From positions 3,222,628 through 3,286,627 of the forward strand of contig NZ_KQ483358.1 of assembly GCF_001432305.1 (NCBI RefSeq): 64,000 bases of DNA, given 5' to 3'. The notes below the pieces were generated by a model. It saw nothing but the letters and a program-made list of their open reading frames with translations. It did not search any database and was not told the origin of the DNA. The DNA comes from Curvibacter sp. PAE-UM (GTDB lineage: Bacteria; Pseudomonadota; Gammaproteobacteria; Burkholderiales; Burkholderiaceae_C). This document shows positions 9,260 through 17,972 of this stretch, piece after piece. The stretch's first letter is position 1; each line of letters begins with the position of its first letter. The position numbers were made by a program, and so were the translations under genes.

Positions 9260-10129
9260 ATGAACATCACCGTGTTGGGAACCGGCAAGATGGGTTTTTC
9301 GATGGCGCGCCGCCTGTGTGAGGCCGGCCACACCGTCCATGTCTGGAACCGCAGCCGCGCCAAGGCCGAAGGCCTGGCCGCCTTTGGCGCCTCGGTGCAC
9401 GACACCGCCACCGGCGCCGTGCAGGGCGCGGAATTCGTCATCACCATGCTGGAACATGGCCCCGTGGTCGAGCAGGTGCTGTTCGAGACCGGCGTGGCCG
9501 GCACCATGAAACCGGGCACCGTGCTGATCGACATGTCGTCCATCAAGCCGGCCGAGGCGCGCGCGCACGCCGAACGCCTGGGCGGCATGGGCATCACCCA
9601 CCTGGACGCCCCCGTCTCCGGCGGCACCCTGGGCGCCGAGGCCGGCACCCTGGCCATCATGGCCGGCGGCAAGCTCAGCTCCTTCGAGCGGGCCAAGCCG
9701 GTCTTCGCACCCCTGGGCCGCGCCACCCTGGTCGGCCCCAGCGGCTCGGGCCAGCTGGCCAAGCTGGCCAACCAGATGATCGTGGGCATCACCATCGGCG
9801 CCGTGGCCGAAGCCCTGCTGCTGTGCCAGAAGGGCGGCGCCGACCCGGCCAAGGTGAAAGAAGCCATCAGCGGCGGTTTTGCCGACAGCCGCATCCTGCA
9901 GGTGCACGGCCAGCGCATGGTGGAACGCGACTTCGCCCCGCGCGCCCTCATGACCGTGCAGCTCAAGGACATGCGCAACGCCATGGAAACCGCCAGCAGC
10001 CTGGGTTTCACCGCCCCCATCACGGCGCTGCTGGAGCAGCTGTATGCCGAAGGTGTGGCCCACGGCCTGAACGAGCTGGACCAGTCCGGCCTGTTCGTGG
10101 AACTGGCGCAGCGTAACGGGATGAAGTGA
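9260..10129 (+). CDS. NAD(P)-dependent 3-hydroxyisobutyrate dehydrogenase-family reductase
   Basis: A 289-residue beta-hydroxyacid dehydrogenase. Rossmann motif GTGKMG at residues 7-12, substrate-loop DAPVSGGTLGAEAGTL near 120, and the catalytic lysine in GSGQLAKLANQ near 170. A strong ribosome site (GGAGGT) six bases before the ATG fixes the start against a long upstream extension. Members reduce tartronate or succinic semialdehyde, or oxidise 3-hydroxyisobutyrate; the precise substrate is not clear here and no pathway partners are adjacent. Confidence 0.88.
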   Translation: MNITVLGTGKMGFSMARRLCEAGHTVHVWNRSRAKAEGLAAFGASVHDTATGAVQGAEFVITMLEHGPVVEQVLFETGVAGTMKPGTVLIDMSSIKPAEARAHAERLGGMGITHLDAPVSGGTLGAEAGTLAIMAGGKLSSFERAKPVFAPLGRATLVGPSGSGQLAKLANQMIVGITIGAVAEALLLCQKGGADPAKVKEAISGGFADSRILQVHGQRMVERDFAPRALMTVQLKDMRNAMETASSLGFTAPITALLEQLYAEGVAHGLNELDQSGLFVELAQRNGMK

Positions 10130-10216
10130 GGCGGGTGTGGCGGGATGACCCTTTTGGGGGATAGGCGGGCACGGGCGGACCGGACAGAATCCTCGTCAAG
10201 ATGAAGGGGCTAGCCA

Positions 10217-10537
10217 TTGTTGAAGAAGATCTTTAAGTTCATCGCCATATTCGCTCTGCTGTTCATGGCCTACAAAGCTGCATGGTTCTACTCGATGTAC
10301 AAGTGGAGTACCTATGTGGCGGAATGTGCGGAAACGGTGGAACTTTGTAGTTTGGGAAAGCAAAAGGCATCGAATCAAGTTGTTTCAGAAGCAGTAGATA
10401 AACTGTATTCTTGTGTGAATAGGCATCAGCCATTCCTTGAGTCACTTCTCGTTCCTTTACCTAAGAGCCACGCGGCCATTAGCTCAGACCCAATTGACTA
10501 CAAGTATGCTGAAGACTTCTGTCGCATCAAAAAATGA
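10217..10537 (+). CDS. Small membrane-anchored or exported protein, low GC, cassette-like
   Basis: A 106-residue protein with a hydrophobic N-terminal helix (MLKKIFKFIAIFALLFMAYK) and four cysteines downstream (CAETVELC, SCVNRH, FCRIKK), so probably anchored with an extracytoplasmic cysteine domain. I do not recognise the family. Start is TTG, with AAGGGG 9 bases upstream. GC is far below the neighbouring genes. Its stop lies one base before an attC-like palindrome (10539-10625), the arrangement of an integron gene cassette. Confidence 0.6.
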   Translation: MLKKIFKFIAIFALLFMAYKAAWFYSMYKWSTYVAECAETVELCSLGKQKASNQVVSEAVDKLYSCVNRHQPFLESLLVPLPKSHAAISSDPIDYKYAEDFCRIKK

Positions 10538-10538
10538 C

Positions 10539-10625
10539 GCATAACCAGTTGCTCGTCGCGGACACGCAGCAACAGATTGCCGCTTCGCGGGATATGCTGC
10601 CTGCCGGACAGCGCCAACGTTCGGC
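10539..10625 (+). repeat. attC-like imperfect palindrome (integron cassette recombination site?)
   Basis: An 87-base imperfect inverted repeat directly after a small low-GC gene. The left end GCATAAC fits the RYYYAAC core at 6 of 7 positions. The right end GTTCGGC keeps the cleavable GTT but breaks GTTRRRY at one position. Inner boxes GCTCGTC (10551-10557) and GACAGC (10607-10612) pair with one extra base on the left, the asymmetry expected of attC. The centre has a small hairpin CCGCTTCGCGG (10580-10590). No integrase or second site is visible in the window. Confidence 0.4.
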
Positions 10626-10684
10626 CTCGCCTGAATTGTGATATTTGTTGGACTCATTGACAACAGCGCCTTCGCGTTGTCATA

Positions 10685-10990
10685 ATGTCCAACATGAAGG
10701 CTATCCCGCTCATTCGCCGTCGCGTGGTCCTTGCTGCCGACGCATTCGCAGAGGTGGCCGTATGGCGAGTCCCTGAACCTGTCCCGCCTTCTGAGCATCC
10801 GTTCAAATATCGTCTCGCTTATGTTGTTGATGGGGAGTGCGTGCTGAGATATGACAACGAACGAGGTAAGGGTGATCACCGGCACTTCGGCGGGCAGGAG
10901 CTTGACTATGCCTTCTCAACGCCGGAACAGTTGATGCTCGACTTCAATGCTGATATCAAGAGGTGGAATCATGAACACAGTCATTCTTGA
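10685..10990 (+). CDS. TumE-family toxin of a toxin-antitoxin pair
   Basis: A 101-residue protein resembling TumE-type toxins (formerly DUF6516). The core RVPEPVPPSEHPFKYRLAYVVDGECVLRYDN matches the pattern of a small beta-rich toxin followed by GKGDHRH. It overlaps the next gene by 20 bases, typical of a toxin-first pair. The mode of action is not known to me. It begins 60 bases after the attC-like site, so the pair may have arrived as a cassette. Confidence 0.65.
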   Translation: MSNMKAIPLIRRRVVLAADAFAEVAVWRVPEPVPPSEHPFKYRLAYVVDGECVLRYDNERGKGDHRHFGGQELDYAFSTPEQLMLDFNADIKRWNHEHSHS

Positions 10991-11318
10991 GGTTCGCTCC
11001 CTGGCGGACACGCTTGCGGATGCAGCCCACGCCATGAAATCCGGCCGCGCTGAGCGTGAGGCTCGCATTGGCTTTGCCACGCCCGAGTTGCTATGGCAGG
11101 TGCTTACGGCCAAACGATGGGAGTTGCTCAAAGTAATGTGCGGGGCGGGTGCCATGTCGATCCGCGAAGCGGCCAGACGCGTCGGGCGTGACGTGAAGGC
11201 TGTGCACGGGGACGTAGTGGCCTTGTTGGATGCAGGCGTTCTCAGTCGTGCGGCAGAGGGGGGCGTTGTGTTCCCCTTTGAGGCCGTCAAGGTTGAGTTC
11301 ATGCTTGAGGCAGCGTAG
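10971..11318 (+). CDS. HTH antitoxin / DNA-binding partner of the TumE-like toxin
   Basis: A 115-residue protein with a winged helix-turn-helix at about residues 50-90 (MSIREAARRVGRDVKAVHGD VVALLDAGV), resembling the HVO_A0114-type DNA-binding proteins found beside TumE toxins. Start ATG at 10971 lies inside the toxin gene; an upstream in-frame ATG at 10947 would add eight residues. It likely neutralises the toxin and autoregulates the pair. A bidirectional terminator follows. Confidence 0.7.
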   Translation: MNTVILEVRSLADTLADAAHAMKSGRAEREARIGFATPELLWQVLTAKRWELLKVMCGAGAMSIREAARRVGRDVKAVHGDVVALLDAGVLSRAAEGGVVFPFEAVKVEFMLEAA

Positions 11319-11381
11319 TCGTGCGCGCTGCAAGGTCGAACTGGTCGTTCGAGCTGACTGCCCTCGGCAGGATTCGATGAA

Positions 11382-11409
11382 AAAAGAGCCCGGCAAGCCG
11401 GGCTCTTTT
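11382..11409. terminator. Bidirectional rho-independent terminator
   Basis: A perfect 13-base stem AAAAGAGCCCGGC / GCCGGGCTCTTTT with a two-base AA gap between arms (so a few inner pairs form the loop), with T-runs on both strands. It lies between the convergent antitoxin gene and the PII-like gene. Confidence 0.85.
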
Positions 11410-11427
11410 ACTTCCGATCAAACGCAA

Positions 11428-11772
11428 TCACTCCGCCAACATATCCGACCCATTGCGGATGCGGTGCATGGTGGCAATCGGCACAGTCCAGACGATGCCG
11501 TCGCCAATCTGGCCGGTGCTGCAGATCTCGATGATGATGTTGCGGATCTCCTCCACCATGCCGTCGTCGGCCAGCACGGTCACCATGACCTTGGGGGTGT
11601 AGTCGGTCAGCTCTTCCTTCACGGTGCGCTTGCCCACGGCGGCCGGGGCGGTGAAGCCCTCGGCCTTGGTGAGCGTGAGGCCCGGGAAGTTGGGAATGCC
11701 ACGCAGCGCCTCGCGCAGCAGGGGCAGGCGGTTGGGGCGCACGATGGCGCGAATTTCCATCATCTGTTTCAT
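11428..11772 (-). CDS. PII-like protein linked to heavy-metal RND efflux (PII-NG group)
   Basis: A 114-residue protein of the PII/GlnB fold. The region TGQIGDGIVWTVPI matches the B-loop TGxxGDGxI of PII proteins, but the T-loop (GFTAPAAVGKRTVKEELTDY) lacks the uridylylated tyrosine context of GlnB/GlnK. It is the last gene of the efflux operon, 11 bases after the pump. PII-like proteins encoded with CzcA-type pumps form a recognised group (PII-NG); a sensing role tied to metal efflux is presumed, not shown. Confidence 0.85.
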   Translation of the reverse strand: MKQMMEIRAIVRPNRLPLLREALRGIPNFPGLTLTKAEGFTAPAAVGKRTVKEELTDYTPKVMVTVLADDGMVEEIRNIIIEICSTGQIGDGIVWTVPIATMHRIRNGSDMLAE

Positions 11773-11783
11773 GTCGTTTCTCC

Positions 11784-14700
11784 TCAGGCTTCCAACGAAG
11801 GCTCATCGAACCAGCGGTACAGGGCGGGCAGCACCACCAGCGTGAGCAATGTAGACGAGATCAGGCCGCCGATGACCACGATGGCCAGGGGCTTCTGCAC
11901 TTCGGAACCCGGCCCGCTGGCGAACAGGAAGGGCACCAGGCCCAGCAGGGCCACGGTGGCCGTCATCATGACCGGGCGGAACCGCGCCACGCAGCCTTCG
12001 CGCACGGCCTGCACCACGGCCATGCCGTCATCGCGCAGACGCCGGATGTAGCTCACCAGCACCACGCCGTTGAGCACGGCGATGCCCCACAGCGCGATGA
12101 AACCCACCGAGGCCGGCACGCTGAGGTATTCGCGTGTGACGGCCAGGCCGATCAGGCCGCCGATGGAGGCGAAGGGCAGCACCAGGATGATGAGCGAGGC
12201 CAGCTTGAGCGACTTGAACAGCATGAAGAGCAGGAAGAAGATGGCCGCGATCGTGATGGGCACGATGATGGTCAGCGTGGCCATGGCGCGTTCCATGTTC
12301 TCGAACTGGCCGCCGAAGACGAAATAGAAACCCTCGGGCAGCTTGATGTCGCTGGCGATGCGCTGCTCCACCTCCTGCACGAAACCACCCAGGTCGCGGC
12401 CTTCGACGTTGGCACCCACCACCACGCGGCGCTTGGCGCTTTCGCGGCTGATCTGGGCCGGGCCGTCGCGCAGCTCGATCTTCGCCACCGCATCCAGCGG
12501 CACCAGGGCGCCGTCGGGCGCGCGCAGCAGCAACTTGCGGATGGTCTCGACGGAGTTGCGCGCCTCCTCGGGAAAACGCACGGCGATGCCGAAACGGCGC
12601 TCACCCTCGTAGAGCTGGCTCACCTCCTTGCCGCCGATGGCGGTTTCGATCAGGTTGTGCACCTCGGCCACGTTGATGCCGTGGCGCGCGATGGCCTTGC
12701 GGTCGATGTCGATGGTCAGGGCCTGCTGGCCCGAGAGCCGTTCGATGCGGATGTCGCGCGCGCCGGGCACGCTGCGCAACAGGCGCGCGACCTGCTCCGA
12801 CACCGTGCGCAGCTCACCCAGGTCGTCACCGAAGATCTTGATGGCCAGCTGCGAACGTACGCCCGTGACCATCTCGTCCACCCGCTCGGAGATGGGCTGC
12901 GAGAGCACGATCTGCACGCCGGGGATGGTGGACAGGCGCTTGCGGATGTCTTCGTCGATCTCGTCCTGGGTGCGTTCGGACTTGGGGTCGAGCAGCACGA
13001 TGGGGTCGGACTCGTTGGGGCCGGCCGGATCGGCCGGCGATTCGCCGCGGCCCAGCTTGGAGACCACCATACGCACGCCCGGCACCTCGGCAATGGTTTT
13101 CATGGCGGCCATCTCCAGGCGGATGGATTCGTCCAGCGAGATGCTGGGCACGCGGTTGATCTGCGGTGTCAGCGCGCCCTCCTTCATGGTCGGCATGAAG
13201 GACTTGCCCAGGAAGGGGAAGAGCGCCAGCGAGGCCAGCAGCAGGCCCACGGCGGCAGCCAGCGTGGCCTTCTGGTTGACCAGGGCGCGGTCCAGCAGCT
13301 TGAGGTAGGCGCCCTTGAGTACGGCGATGACCCTGGTGTCGTGGTCGGCACCGCCCTTGAGGATGTAGGAGCACAGCACGGGCGACAGGATCAGCGAGAC
13401 CAGCAGGGACACGCCCAGCGCGATCACGATGGTCAGGGCCAGCGGCGCGAACATCTTGCCTTCGATGCCCTGCAGCGTCATCAGCGGCAGGAACACCAGC
13501 ATGATGATGACGATGCCGAACACCGTGGGGGTGGCCACCTCCTGCGTGGCGTCCAGGATCAGGCGGATGCGGGGCGTCTCGGGCCGGGCCTGGCCCAGGC
13601 GGTGGAAGACGTTTTCCACCACCACCACGGTGGCGTCCACCATGAGGCCGATGGCAATGGCCAGGCCGCCCAGCGACATCAGGTTGGCCGAGATGCCGTA
13701 GCGGTTCATCATGATGAAGGTGGTCAGCGGCGCGATGATGAGCGTGGCCACCACGATCAGGCTGGAGCGCACGTCGCCCAGGAAGATGAAGAGGATGACC
13801 ACCACCAGGAAGATGCCCTCGATCAGCACCTTGCCCACCGTCCACAGGGCGGAGTCGACCAGTTCGGTGCGGTCGTAATAGGGCACGATCTGCAGGCCGC
13901 CGGGCAGCATGCCCTTGCGGTTGATCTCGGCCACGCGTTCCTTCACACGGGTCACGATCTCCTTGGCATTGCCCGCGCGCATCATGAGCACGATGCCCGA
14001 GACCGATTCGGTGTAGCCGCCCTTGATGATGGCGCCCTGGCGCACCTCGTGGCCGATGGTCACCTCGGCCAGGTCGCGCACGTACAGCGGGACGCCGTTT
14101 TTCTCGCGCACCACGATGTTGCCGATGTCCTCCAGCGTGCGGATCAGGCCCACGCCGCGGATCAGGTACTGCTCGGAGCGCTGCGGCAGGATGCCGCCGC
14201 TGGCGTTGGCGTTGTTCTTGGCCACCGCCTCGTAGACCTGCTCGATGCTGATGTTGTGGTGCAGCAGGCGCTCGGGTTTGGCCAGCACCTGGTACTGGCG
14301 CACGTAACCGCCCTGCGAGTTGATCTCGGCCACGCCGGGAATGGAACGCAGCATGGGGCGCACCACCCAGTCCTGCACGATGCGGCGTTCGGCCAGCTCG
14401 GTCGGGGTGAGCGCGCGCTGCCCGTCATCGGGGTGGTCCAGCGTGTACTGGTAGACCTCGCCCAGGCCGGTGGACACCGGCCCCAGCACGGGGGTGATGC
14501 CCGTGGGCATGCGCGGCGTGACCTCAATCAGGCGTTCAAGCACGAGCTGGCGCGCGAAATAGACATCGGTGGCGTCGGTGAACACCAGGGTGATGATGGA
14601 CAGGCCGCTCTTGTTGAGCGAGCGCATTTCCACCAGGCCCGGCAGGCCGGTCATGGCGATCTCCAGCGGCACGGTGACGAAGCGCTCGATCTCCTCGGGC

Positions 14701-14870
14701 GAGCGGCCGGTGGCCTCGGTGGCAATCTGCACCTGGACGTTGGTCACGTCGGGGAAGGCGTCGACCGACAGGCGCGTGGCTTCGCGCACGCCGAAGGCGC
14801 ACAGCACCAGGGCGAGCACGACCACCAGCAGCCGCTGGCTGAGCGCGGCGCGGATCAGGGAAGTCAACAT
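11784..14870 (-). CDS. Heavy-metal efflux RND pump, CzcA/CusA family
   Basis: A 1028-residue inner-membrane proton antiporter of the HME-RND family with the usual 12 helices and two large periplasmic loops. The proton-relay segment IAIGLMVDATVVVVENVF places acidic residues at 412 and 419. It has AIGxMVDA as in CusA-like pumps, not the DFGxxVDG of CzcA, so monovalent versus divalent metal specificity is unclear. The N-terminal VDAFPDVTNVQVQI and PLEIAMTGLPGL motifs are family signatures. Start is four bases after the adaptor stop. Confidence 0.93.
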   Translation of the reverse strand: MLTSLIRAALSQRLLVVVLALVLCAFGVREATRLSVDAFPDVTNVQVQIATEATGRSPEEIERFVTVPLEIAMTGLPGLVEMRSLNKSGLSIITLVFTDATDVYFARQLVLERLIEVTPRMPTGITPVLGPVSTGLGEVYQYTLDHPDDGQRALTPTELAERRIVQDWVVRPMLRSIPGVAEINSQGGYVRQYQVLAKPERLLHHNISIEQVYEAVAKNNANASGGILPQRSEQYLIRGVGLIRTLEDIGNIVVREKNGVPLYVRDLAEVTIGHEVRQGAIIKGGYTESVSGIVLMMRAGNAKEIVTRVKERVAEINRKGMLPGGLQIVPYYDRTELVDSALWTVGKVLIEGIFLVVVILFIFLGDVRSSLIVVATLIIAPLTTFIMMNRYGISANLMSLGGLAIAIGLMVDATVVVVENVFHRLGQARPETPRIRLILDATQEVATPTVFGIVIIMLVFLPLMTLQGIEGKMFAPLALTIVIALGVSLLVSLILSPVLCSYILKGGADHDTRVIAVLKGAYLKLLDRALVNQKATLAAAVGLLLASLALFPFLGKSFMPTMKEGALTPQINRVPSISLDESIRLEMAAMKTIAEVPGVRMVVSKLGRGESPADPAGPNESDPIVLLDPKSERTQDEIDEDIRKRLSTIPGVQIVLSQPISERVDEMVTGVRSQLAIKIFGDDLGELRTVSEQVARLLRSVPGARDIRIERLSGQQALTIDIDRKAIARHGINVAEVHNLIETAIGGKEVSQLYEGERRFGIAVRFPEEARNSVETIRKLLLRAPDGALVPLDAVAKIELRDGPAQISRESAKRRVVVGANVEGRDLGGFVQEVEQRIASDIKLPEGFYFVFGGQFENMERAMATLTIIVPITIAAIFFLLFMLFKSLKLASLIILVLPFASIGGLIGLAVTREYLSVPASVGFIALWGIAVLNGVVLVSYIRRLRDDGMAVVQAVREGCVARFRPVMMTATVALLGLVPFLFASGPGSEVQKPLAIVVIGGLISSTLLTLVVLPALYRWFDEPSLEA

Positions 14871-14873
14871 GGC

Positions 14874-16034
14874 TTATTCCAGTTCCGCGCGCTTGCGCTC
14901 GTTGTTCAGGTGAAAGGCACCGTCCACCACCACGGGCGTGCCCTCGGCCGGGCCCTTGAGCAGCGGGCGCAGGCCGTTCGACGCCGGCCCCAGGTCCACC
15001 GGCGTGAGGCGGTACTGGCCGGCCGCCAGCTGCACGAAGACGTGGTCGCGGTCGTTGTCGCGCACCACGGCGGCCTCAGGCACGGCCAGTTGCTGGCGTG
15101 CCTGGCCGATGATGCGCAGCGTGGCCAGCATCTGGGGTTTCAGCGCGCGGTCGGTGTTGTCGACCTGGGTGCGCACGACCAGGGTGCGCGTGTCGGGCGA
15201 GATGGTGTCGCTCACGAACACGACCTTGCCGTTGAAACGGCGCTGGCCCAGGGCGGGCACCGAGATCTCGACCTTCTGCCCCATGACGACCGAGGCGGCA
15301 TCCTGCTCGGGCATGGCCCCCACGACCCAGACATTGGAGAGATCGGCCAGGGTGAAGAGCGGATCGCCCGGCTGGGCCACCTGGCCCTGGCTGACCTTGC
15401 GTTCGATCACCACGCCCGAACGCGTGGCGATGATGCCCGCGTAGGAGTTGAGCTGGCCTTTTTCGCGCAGGCGCTCGATGTAGCCCTCCGGCATGCCCAG
15501 CAGCATGAGCTGGTCGGCGGAGGCGCGCAGTTCGGCGCGAGCGATGGAGAGTTCGGCCTCGCGGCGCTGCAACTCGGCCGAGCCGATCACGTCGGCCTGG
15601 ATCAGTTGCCGGGCACGCTCGACCGCACGCTCGGCCTGGGTGCTGGCCGAGCTGGCGCGCAGGTAGGCCAGCTGGGCATTGGTCAGCTCGGGGCTGGTCA
15701 CGCGCGCCAGCACCTGGCCGGCCTTGACGCGGGCGCCGACCTCGGCAAAGACCTCGGTGACCCGGCCCGTGACCGAGGCGCCGATGCGGGTGACCAGCTG
15801 TTCATTGGCCTCGATGCGGCCCGGCACATCGCGCTCGATGCTGACGGCTTGCAGGGCCAGCGGCGCCGCCCTGAAGTTGCGTGCCATCTCGGCGCTGACC
15901 ACGACCAGGTTGGGATCGGTGGCCGGTGCGGCCGCAGCCTTCGTGTCCTGGCCCTTGCCGCAGCCGGCCAGCACGGACGCCGCCAGCAGGGCGGCCAGCA
16001 GGGCCGGGCGGAAGTTCATGTGTTTGTCGTTCAT
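14874..16034 (-). CDS. RND efflux periplasmic adaptor (membrane fusion protein)
   Basis: A 386-residue HlyD/CzcB-type adaptor. A lipobox VLAGC (Cys25) indicates a lipoprotein anchored in the inner membrane. It contains the split lipoyl domain (RIGASVTGRVTEVFAEVGARVKAG ... IIATRSGVVIERKVSQGQ separated in the chain by a helical hairpin of ~90 residues), a beta-barrel and a membrane-proximal domain. It bridges the pump and the outer-membrane factor. Met6 is an alternative start. No His-rich metal-binding N-terminus is present. Confidence 0.92.
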   Translation of the reverse strand: MNDKHMNFRPALLAALLAASVLAGCGKGQDTKAAAAPATDPNLVVVSAEMARNFRAAPLALQAVSIERDVPGRIEANEQLVTRIGASVTGRVTEVFAEVGARVKAGQVLARVTSPELTNAQLAYLRASSASTQAERAVERARQLIQADVIGSAELQRREAELSIARAELRASADQLMLLGMPEGYIERLREKGQLNSYAGIIATRSGVVIERKVSQGQVAQPGDPLFTLADLSNVWVVGAMPEQDAASVVMGQKVEISVPALGQRRFNGKVVFVSDTISPDTRTLVVRTQVDNTDRALKPQMLATLRIIGQARQQLAVPEAAVVRDNDRDHVFVQLAAGQYRLTPVDLGPASNGLRPLLKGPAEGTPVVVDGAFHLNNERKRAELE

Positions 16035-16053
16035 GGTGTGGAGTCCGATGGAA

Positions 16054-17343
16054 TCAGGGTTGGGCGGCGTCGCGCCCGGTCAGGAGGTCGATTTCGATGA
16101 CGGCGGCCTGCTGCTGGAAGCGCGCCTGCAGCAGGTCGGCGCGCACGACACGCAGCACGCGCTGCGCGTCGAGCACGTCGAGGATGCCGCGCTCGCCAAA
16201 ACGGTAGGCCGCCTGCGCCACGCGCAAGGCGGCTTCGGCGTCGCGGATGGCGCCGGTGCCCAAGGCCTCGACGCGCAGACGCGCCATCTCCAGTGCCATG
16301 ACGGCGGCGTCGAGCTGCAGCTGCAGTTCGACCTCGCGGCCTTCGAGGCGGGTGCGCGCGCGCAGCTGTTCGGCCTGCGCCTCGTCGCGCGGGCCGCGCT
16401 TCTGGTCGAACAGGGGCACCTGGATGCTGGCGCCCACGATGTTCTGGCGGTTGTCGGGCTCGCGGGTGTCGGTGTAGCGCAGCTCCACGCCGGGCCAGCG
16501 GCTGGCACCGGCCTCGCGCACGCGCGCCTGCTGGCGCTCCTGCTCGGCACGCAGGGCCTGCAGCTCGGGGTTGTGCGCCAGCATCAGCTCGCGCAGCAGG
16601 CTGGGGTTGAGCGGCGGCAGGGTGTCGCCCAGGTCGGCGTTCAGGCTCCAGCCCGCGGGCAACTGGCCGGCGGCCAGCTGGTTGAGGCGGATGCGCGCCT
16701 GCTCCACCGCCAGCTGGGCGGTCTGCTGGCGCTGGCGCGCGCTGATGAATTCGGCCTCGGCCTTGATGATTTCGTAGCGCGCCGCCTCGCCGCTGTCCAC
16801 GCGCACACGCACGCGTTCACGCGTCTGCTCCAGCAGGGTCAGCTCGTCGGCAGCCGCGCGCGCCTCTTCGATGCGCAGCAGCAGCTCGTAGGCGCGCACG
16901 CGCACCTGCGCCACCACCTCGCTGCGTGTCATGCCCACCTGGGCCTCGCTGCTGCGCAGGCCCTGCTCGGCCGCGTCGACGCGCGCGTTGCGCAGCCAGG
17001 GGTTCTCGATCATCTGCGAGACGCCCCAGGCGCTGACGGTGCCGCTGCTGCCACCGTTGGCGGGGCGCTGGCGGCCGTCGCTGAATTCCAGGCGCGGGTT
17101 GGGCAGGGCGCCGGCGGTGCGGATGCCGGCTTCGGCCTGCTCGCGCGAGCGCCGGGCCATCTGCAGCGTGGGGTTGTGGGCCAACACGATGTTCACCAGC
17201 TCGCCCAGGCCGTAGGCCGGAGCGGACGCTGCCGCGGCGCTGGCAGGGGGCGTGGACGGCGCCGCCGTCTGCGCCATCAGGCTGGTCAAGGGCCCGAGCA
17301 ACAGGCCGCCCACCCAGAGACGCAAGGTCGTCGATTTCATCAA
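16054..17343 (-). CDS. RND efflux outer-membrane factor, TolC/CzcC type
   Basis: A 429-residue outer-membrane efflux protein with two OEP repeats rich in coiled-coil heptads. A cleavable signal peptide ends near residue 25 (SLMAQ) and an Ala/Pro-rich linker follows; no lipobox is seen. It is the first of the four efflux genes, 19 bases before the adaptor. It forms the exit channel for the metal pump. Confidence 0.9.
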   Translation of the reverse strand: MMKSTTLRLWVGGLLLGPLTSLMAQTAAPSTPPASAAAASAPAYGLGELVNIVLAHNPTLQMARRSREQAEAGIRTAGALPNPRLEFSDGRQRPANGGSSGTVSAWGVSQMIENPWLRNARVDAAEQGLRSSEAQVGMTRSEVVAQVRVRAYELLLRIEEARAAADELTLLEQTRERVRVRVDSGEAARYEIIKAEAEFISARQRQQTAQLAVEQARIRLNQLAAGQLPAGWSLNADLGDTLPPLNPSLLRELMLAHNPELQALRAEQERQQARVREAGASRWPGVELRYTDTREPDNRQNIVGASIQVPLFDQKRGPRDEAQAEQLRARTRLEGREVELQLQLDAAVMALEMARLRVEALGTGAIRDAEAALRVAQAAYRFGERGILDVLDAQRVLRVVRADLLQARFQQQAAVIEIDLLTGRDAAQP

Positions 17344-17434
17344 AGGAATCCTCGGAAAATTTGGCTGGCGCAGGCCGACCCGGGCCTAAGCCCATGGCCG
17401 GTCGCGTCACCTACGGAACAGGAATGCGGAAGCG

Positions 17435-17854
17435 TCAGCCCAGGCGGGCTGGCGGGCGCAGCAGGGGCTGCGGCTCGGTCTGCGTGAGCGCGGGCTGGGG
17501 GCCTTGCATCGGCACGGACTGTGCCGCCAGTTGCCACACCGGCTGGCGAGGCAGGACTTCCAGGTCCGCCGCCTCGTTGAGCACGCGCTCGACCGGCGTG
17601 GTCTTCACGGGCGCCGGCTTGCGACAGACCACTTCGGCACCCGGCGTGACCGCGCTGTCGAGCACGGCTTCGGCTTCGGCCGGCAGCAGGTTGAAGCCGG
17701 CCAGCTCACTGCCCGCGATGGGCGGCGGCGTGGCATGGGCCTGGGTCCAGGACCACAGCAAGCCGCCCGCCAGCAACAGGAAAGCCAGCACGCGCAGCAG
17801 CCCCAGCCGGCGCGGGGCCGGACGTGAAATCGCTAGTGGTTGAAGGTGCATGGC
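17435..17854 (-). CDS. Small exported hypothetical protein upstream of the metal efflux genes
   Basis: A 139-residue protein with an N-terminal signal or anchor helix (LRVLAFLLLAGGLLWSWTQ), a Pro/Gln-rich tail (PQPALTQTEPQPLLRPPARL) and one cysteine in the exported part. I do not recognise it. It starts the same leftward run as the efflux genes, 91 bases before the outer-membrane factor, a position where CzcI/CzcE-like accessory proteins sit in other metal operons. No histidine cluster supports metal binding. Start MHLQPLA chosen; six more residues are possible. Confidence 0.55.
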   Translation of the reverse strand, partial: AMHLQPLAISRPAPRRLGLLRVLAFLLLAGGLLWSWTQAHATPPPIAGSELAGFNLLPAEAEAVLDSAVTPGAEVVCRKPAPVKTTPVERVLNEAADLEVLPRQPVWQLAAQSVPMQGPQPALTQTEPQPLLRPPARLG

Positions 17855-17936
17855 GGGTTTCCTGTGGATCAAGACATGGCCTTGATTCGCAAGAATTAGG
17901 CCACATCGGTGTTTTCCCTAGGTGAAGCGGGGACTC

Positions 17937-17970
17937 ATGGCACGTAAAGCCGTGCCCTCGCCAGAGGGCG
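17937..17970 (-). terminator. Paired hairpins after the Liv operon
   Basis: Two short stems follow the livF stop: GGCACG/CGTGCC (17939-17956) and GCCCTC/GAGGGC (about 17954-17969), partly overlapping. There is no long T-run, so it is either a weak terminator or an RNA-stabilising end. Confidence 0.35.
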
Positions 17971-17972
17971 GC

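Noticed and set aside
11319-11381. A second attC-like site after the toxin-antitoxin pair
   Set aside because: No paired AAC/GTT ends or inner boxes were found, so a multi-cassette array is not supported.
12657-16100. A very long open frame (over 1100 codons) on the plus strand
   Set aside because: It lies opposite the metal-efflux pump and adaptor genes. The product is rich in His, Gln, Gly and Arg, as expected of an antisense frame in high-GC DNA, and shows no domain.
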